This document shows positions 5,929 through 7,313 of a DNA stretch of 7,313 bases, piece by piece. The stretch is from NCBI GenBank assembly GCA_945861845.1, contig CAMAWS010000158.1, positions 1-7,313 on the forward strand, in the 5' to 3' direction. The DNA is from Candidatus Sulfopaludibacter sp. SbA3 (lineage in GTDB: Bacteria; Acidobacteriota; Terriglobia; 20CM-2-55-15). Below the pieces are notes generated by a model. It was not told the origin of the DNA. It saw only the letters and a list, made by a program, of their open reading frames with translations, and searched no databases. Every line of letters starts with the position of its first letter. Within the stretch, counting starts at the first letter, position 1. Made by a program: the position numbers and the translations under genes.

Positions 5929-6753
5929 ATGCCTAATTTGAAAGATCGGCTTCGAGAAGGTCTGGAGTTTCTTTCGCCCTCGAATGTCGGGAAATACATC
6001 CAGGAGAGTCAGATCTATCGCTCTATCTTCCGCGTCGGCGTCCCCGACTCGGACCGGAAACGCATGCTCGTCATGCTCGGAAGCGTGTTCCTTCACCTTC
6101 ATCCGGTGAAGGTCCGCAAGTCGGGCATTCGCATGCGCTACACGTGGTGCATGGGTGGCATTACATTCTTCCTCTTCCTTGTCCTCACCTTTACCGGTCT
6201 CCTGCTGATGTTCTATTACCGTCCGACTCTCGAGTACGCGTACGTCGATATTATCGATTTACGCGAGCAGGTTCCGCTTGGGATCATGCGTGAAATTCAC
6301 CGATGGGGCGCGCACGCAATGGTGATTGCGGTGTGGCTCCACATGTACCGGGTGTTCATGACCGGTTCGTACAAGCCTCCCCGGGAGTTCAACTGGAACG
6401 TCGGAGTCATACTTCTCGTTCTGACGTTGCTGCTGAGCTTCACCGGCTACCTTCTGCCCTGGGATCAGCTTGCAATCTGGGCGATCACGGTGGGAAGCGG
6501 CATGGCGCGTGCGACCCCTTTTCTTGGACATGAAGGACCTGGCGCCGCCCTGCTGACCCTGGGTGACATTCCTCTTGTGAGCAACACGAGCGATGCAAGG
6601 TTTGCGCTGCTCGGAGGAAGGTTTGTCGGCGAAGCCGCGCTGCTCCGTTTTTACGTACTTCACTGCGTCGGTTTGCCGTTGGTGGCGGGCTTCCTGATGG
6701 CTATTCACTTCTGGCGCATCCGGCGTGACGGTGGAATTTCCGGACCGCTATAG
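5929..6753 (+). CDS. cytochrome b6-type subunit (cytochrome b N-terminal half)
   Basis: This 274-residue membrane protein carries the b hemes and part of both quinone sites of a b6f-like complex. Four helices are visible at about 73-96, 124-145, 156-176 and 240-262. Heme ligand pairs are H124 (IHRWGAH) and H138 (WLHMYR), 14 apart, and H245 (YVLHC) and H260 (AIHFWRIR), 15 apart. That spacing (14 and 15) is the b6 pattern; mitochondrial and proteobacterial cytochrome b usually has 14 in the second pair. PWDQ (177-180) and the closing GISGPL are also b6 signatures. C74 in [10 protein letters not shown] aligns with Cys35 of plant cytochrome b6, which holds heme c_i covalently. Compared with plant b6 there is an N-terminal extension of about 40 polar residues and about 20 extra residues between PWDQ and H245. 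No Shine-Dalgarno precedes ATG 5929, which follows the Rieske stop by 36 bases, so translation may depend on the upstream gene. Confidence 0.95.
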   Translation: MPNLKDRLREGLEFLSPSNVGKYIQESQIYRSIFRVGVPDSDRKRMLVMLGSVFLHLHPVKVRKSGIRMRYTWCMGGITFFLFLVLTFTGLLLMFYYRPTLEYAYVDIIDLREQVPLGIMREIHRWGAHAMVIAVWLHMYRVFMTGSYKPPREFNWNVGVILLVLTLLLSFTGYLLPWDQLAIWAITVGSGMARATPFLGHEGPGAALLTLGDIPLVSNTSDARFALLGGRFVGEAALLRFYVLHCVGLPLVAGFLMAIHFWRIRRDGGISGPL

Positions 6754-6757
6754 AAAA

Positions 6758-6808
6758 CTGTAGGCGCGCTCTGTGAGCGCGCAGGGCGGTCATAGAACGC
6801 CCCTACAG
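6758..6808. repeat. three-way-junction inverted-repeat element (REP- or MITE-like)
   Basis: This 51-base element lies 4 bases after the cytochrome b6-like stop codon. Outer arms CTGTAG (6758-6763) and CTACAG (6803-6808) enclose two perfect hairpins: GCGCGCT/AGCGCGC (6764-6770 and 6776-6782, 5-base loop) and GGGCG/CGCCC (6784-6788 and 6798-6802, 9-base loop). Only one base, A6783, is unpaired outside the loops, so the whole forms a compact cloverleaf-like fold. No T-run follows, so it is not an ordinary terminator, and the operon continues. Its last two bases belong to the ribosome binding site of the next gene. Confidence 0.75.
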
Positions 6809-6812
6809 AGGA
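6807..6812 (+). promoter_or_regulatory. ribosome binding site of the subunit IV-like gene, abutting the inverted-repeat element
   Basis: AGAGGA lies 6 bases before ATG 6819. Its first two bases close the outer stem of the three-way-junction element, so folding of that RNA could partly limit ribosome access. Confidence 0.6.
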
Positions 6813-6818
6813 CAACAA

Positions 6819-7313
6819 ATGGAATTCATAAAAGACTTCATCAATTTTCTGTCAGATCCCAAGATCCTGATCTTGCTTGCGTCGGCGCTGCTGTTCGTTT
6901 CGCTCAAGTATCCCGACAAGTTCTACACCAACAGGTCGGCAGCCATCGTTTTTACGGGAATGGCGCTCTTCCTTGCGCTGAGCATGTTCGATGCGGACTT
7001 TCTCCTGATCGTAAGCAAGCCGGACAACGTTCCGATTGTGGGCATGCTATTCCTGGTGCCTTTCTTTACGTGGTTTTCCATGCGCGAGGCTGTGCGCAAC
7101 GATAAGAGACTTGCAGAAGGAAAGCCGCTCAGGGAGCAGGAAGAGACCGCCGAGAAGGTTCTCACCTGGCCGGACCTGGTTTACACCGAGCTGATCTGCA
7201 TGGTCGTGCTGACCGTAATACTCATCGGATGGTCCATGCTGCTGCCGGCGCCAATCGAAGAGCCTGCCAATCCATCTGCTTCGCCAAATCCATCGAAAGC
7301 TCCCTGGTACTTC
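6819..7313 (+). CDS. subunit IV-like cytochrome b C-terminal half, partial (runs off the right edge)
   Basis: The first 165 residues are present. Residues 116-165 (from TWPDLVYTELICMVVLTVIL to APWYF) align in pattern with the start of b6f subunit IV: WPDL, one membrane helix (about 121-142), an EPANPSASP stretch like EPADPFATP of plants, then the quinol-site PEWY motif, which here reads APWY (161-164). This part helps form the quinol oxidation site with the Rieske head and the b6-like subunit. Residues 1-115 are extra relative to plant subunit IV. They contain about three hydrophobic segments (near 15-29, 42-65 and 72-87), then a charged stretch (89-114). The ATG has a fair ribosome binding site and follows the cytochrome b6-like gene by 65 bases. 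The missing C-terminus should hold the remaining cytochrome b helices and might carry a fused cytochrome c, which cannot be judged here. Confidence 0.85.
   Translation, partial: MEFIKDFINFLSDPKILILLASALLFVSLKYPDKFYTNRSAAIVFTGMALFLALSMFDADFLLIVSKPDNVPIVGMLFLVPFFTWFSMREAVRNDKRLAEGKPLREQEETAEKVLTWPDLVYTELICMVVLTVILIGWSMLLPAPIEEPANPSASPNPSKAPWYF

Overview
This window reads as a chromosomal segment of a moderately GC-rich bacterium. No phage, plasmid, transposon or CRISPR genes are visible. The split cytochrome b, a Rieske protein with a twin-arginine anchor, and the long DHH phosphoesterase with an extra N-terminal domain together suggest Acidobacteriota or a neighbouring group such as Desulfobacterota. 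That placement is inferred from family resemblance only; there is no rRNA or other marker gene here.

Layout from left to right. Positions 1-111 carry no identifiable gene, but a strong intrinsic terminator at 112-143 implies that a plus-strand gene ends at or just before the left edge. A DHH/DHHA1 phosphoesterase (172-1509, +) follows. It converges, across 67 bp, on an unrecognised minus-strand gene of about 304 codons (1577-2491). A 483-bp divergent intergenic region (2492-2974) comes next, AT-rich in its right half, with two overlapping inverted repeats. It leads into a complete class III (CaiB/BaiF-type) CoA-transferase (2975-4186, +).

After a 164-bp gap with a short dispersed repeat and a weak promoter candidate, a four-gene plus-strand respiratory operon runs to the right edge: a membrane-anchored HEAT-repeat protein (4351-5262), a Rieske [2Fe-2S] protein (5311-5892), a cytochrome b6-type subunit (5929-6753), and the start of a subunit IV-like cytochrome b C-terminal half (6819 to beyond 7313). 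Gaps are 36-65 bp. Together the last three encode the core of a quinol:cytochrome c oxidoreductase of the b6f-like, split-cytochrome-b kind. Quinol is oxidised at a site formed by the b subunits and the Rieske head, and electrons pass on to a cytochrome c that is not in the window.

Points that deserve attention: a Cys in cytochrome b at the place where b6f complexes attach the extra heme c_i covalently; a PEWY quinol-site motif changed to APWY; extra predicted membrane helices at the start of the subunit IV-like protein; the HEAT-repeat protein leading the operon; a compact three-way-junction inverted-repeat element between the two cytochrome b genes that ends in the ribosome binding site of the second; and two diverged copies of a roughly 50-bp dispersed repeat about 2.7 kb apart. 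I do not see a wholly new defence or mobile system. The novelty lies in the respiratory complex and these small repeat elements.
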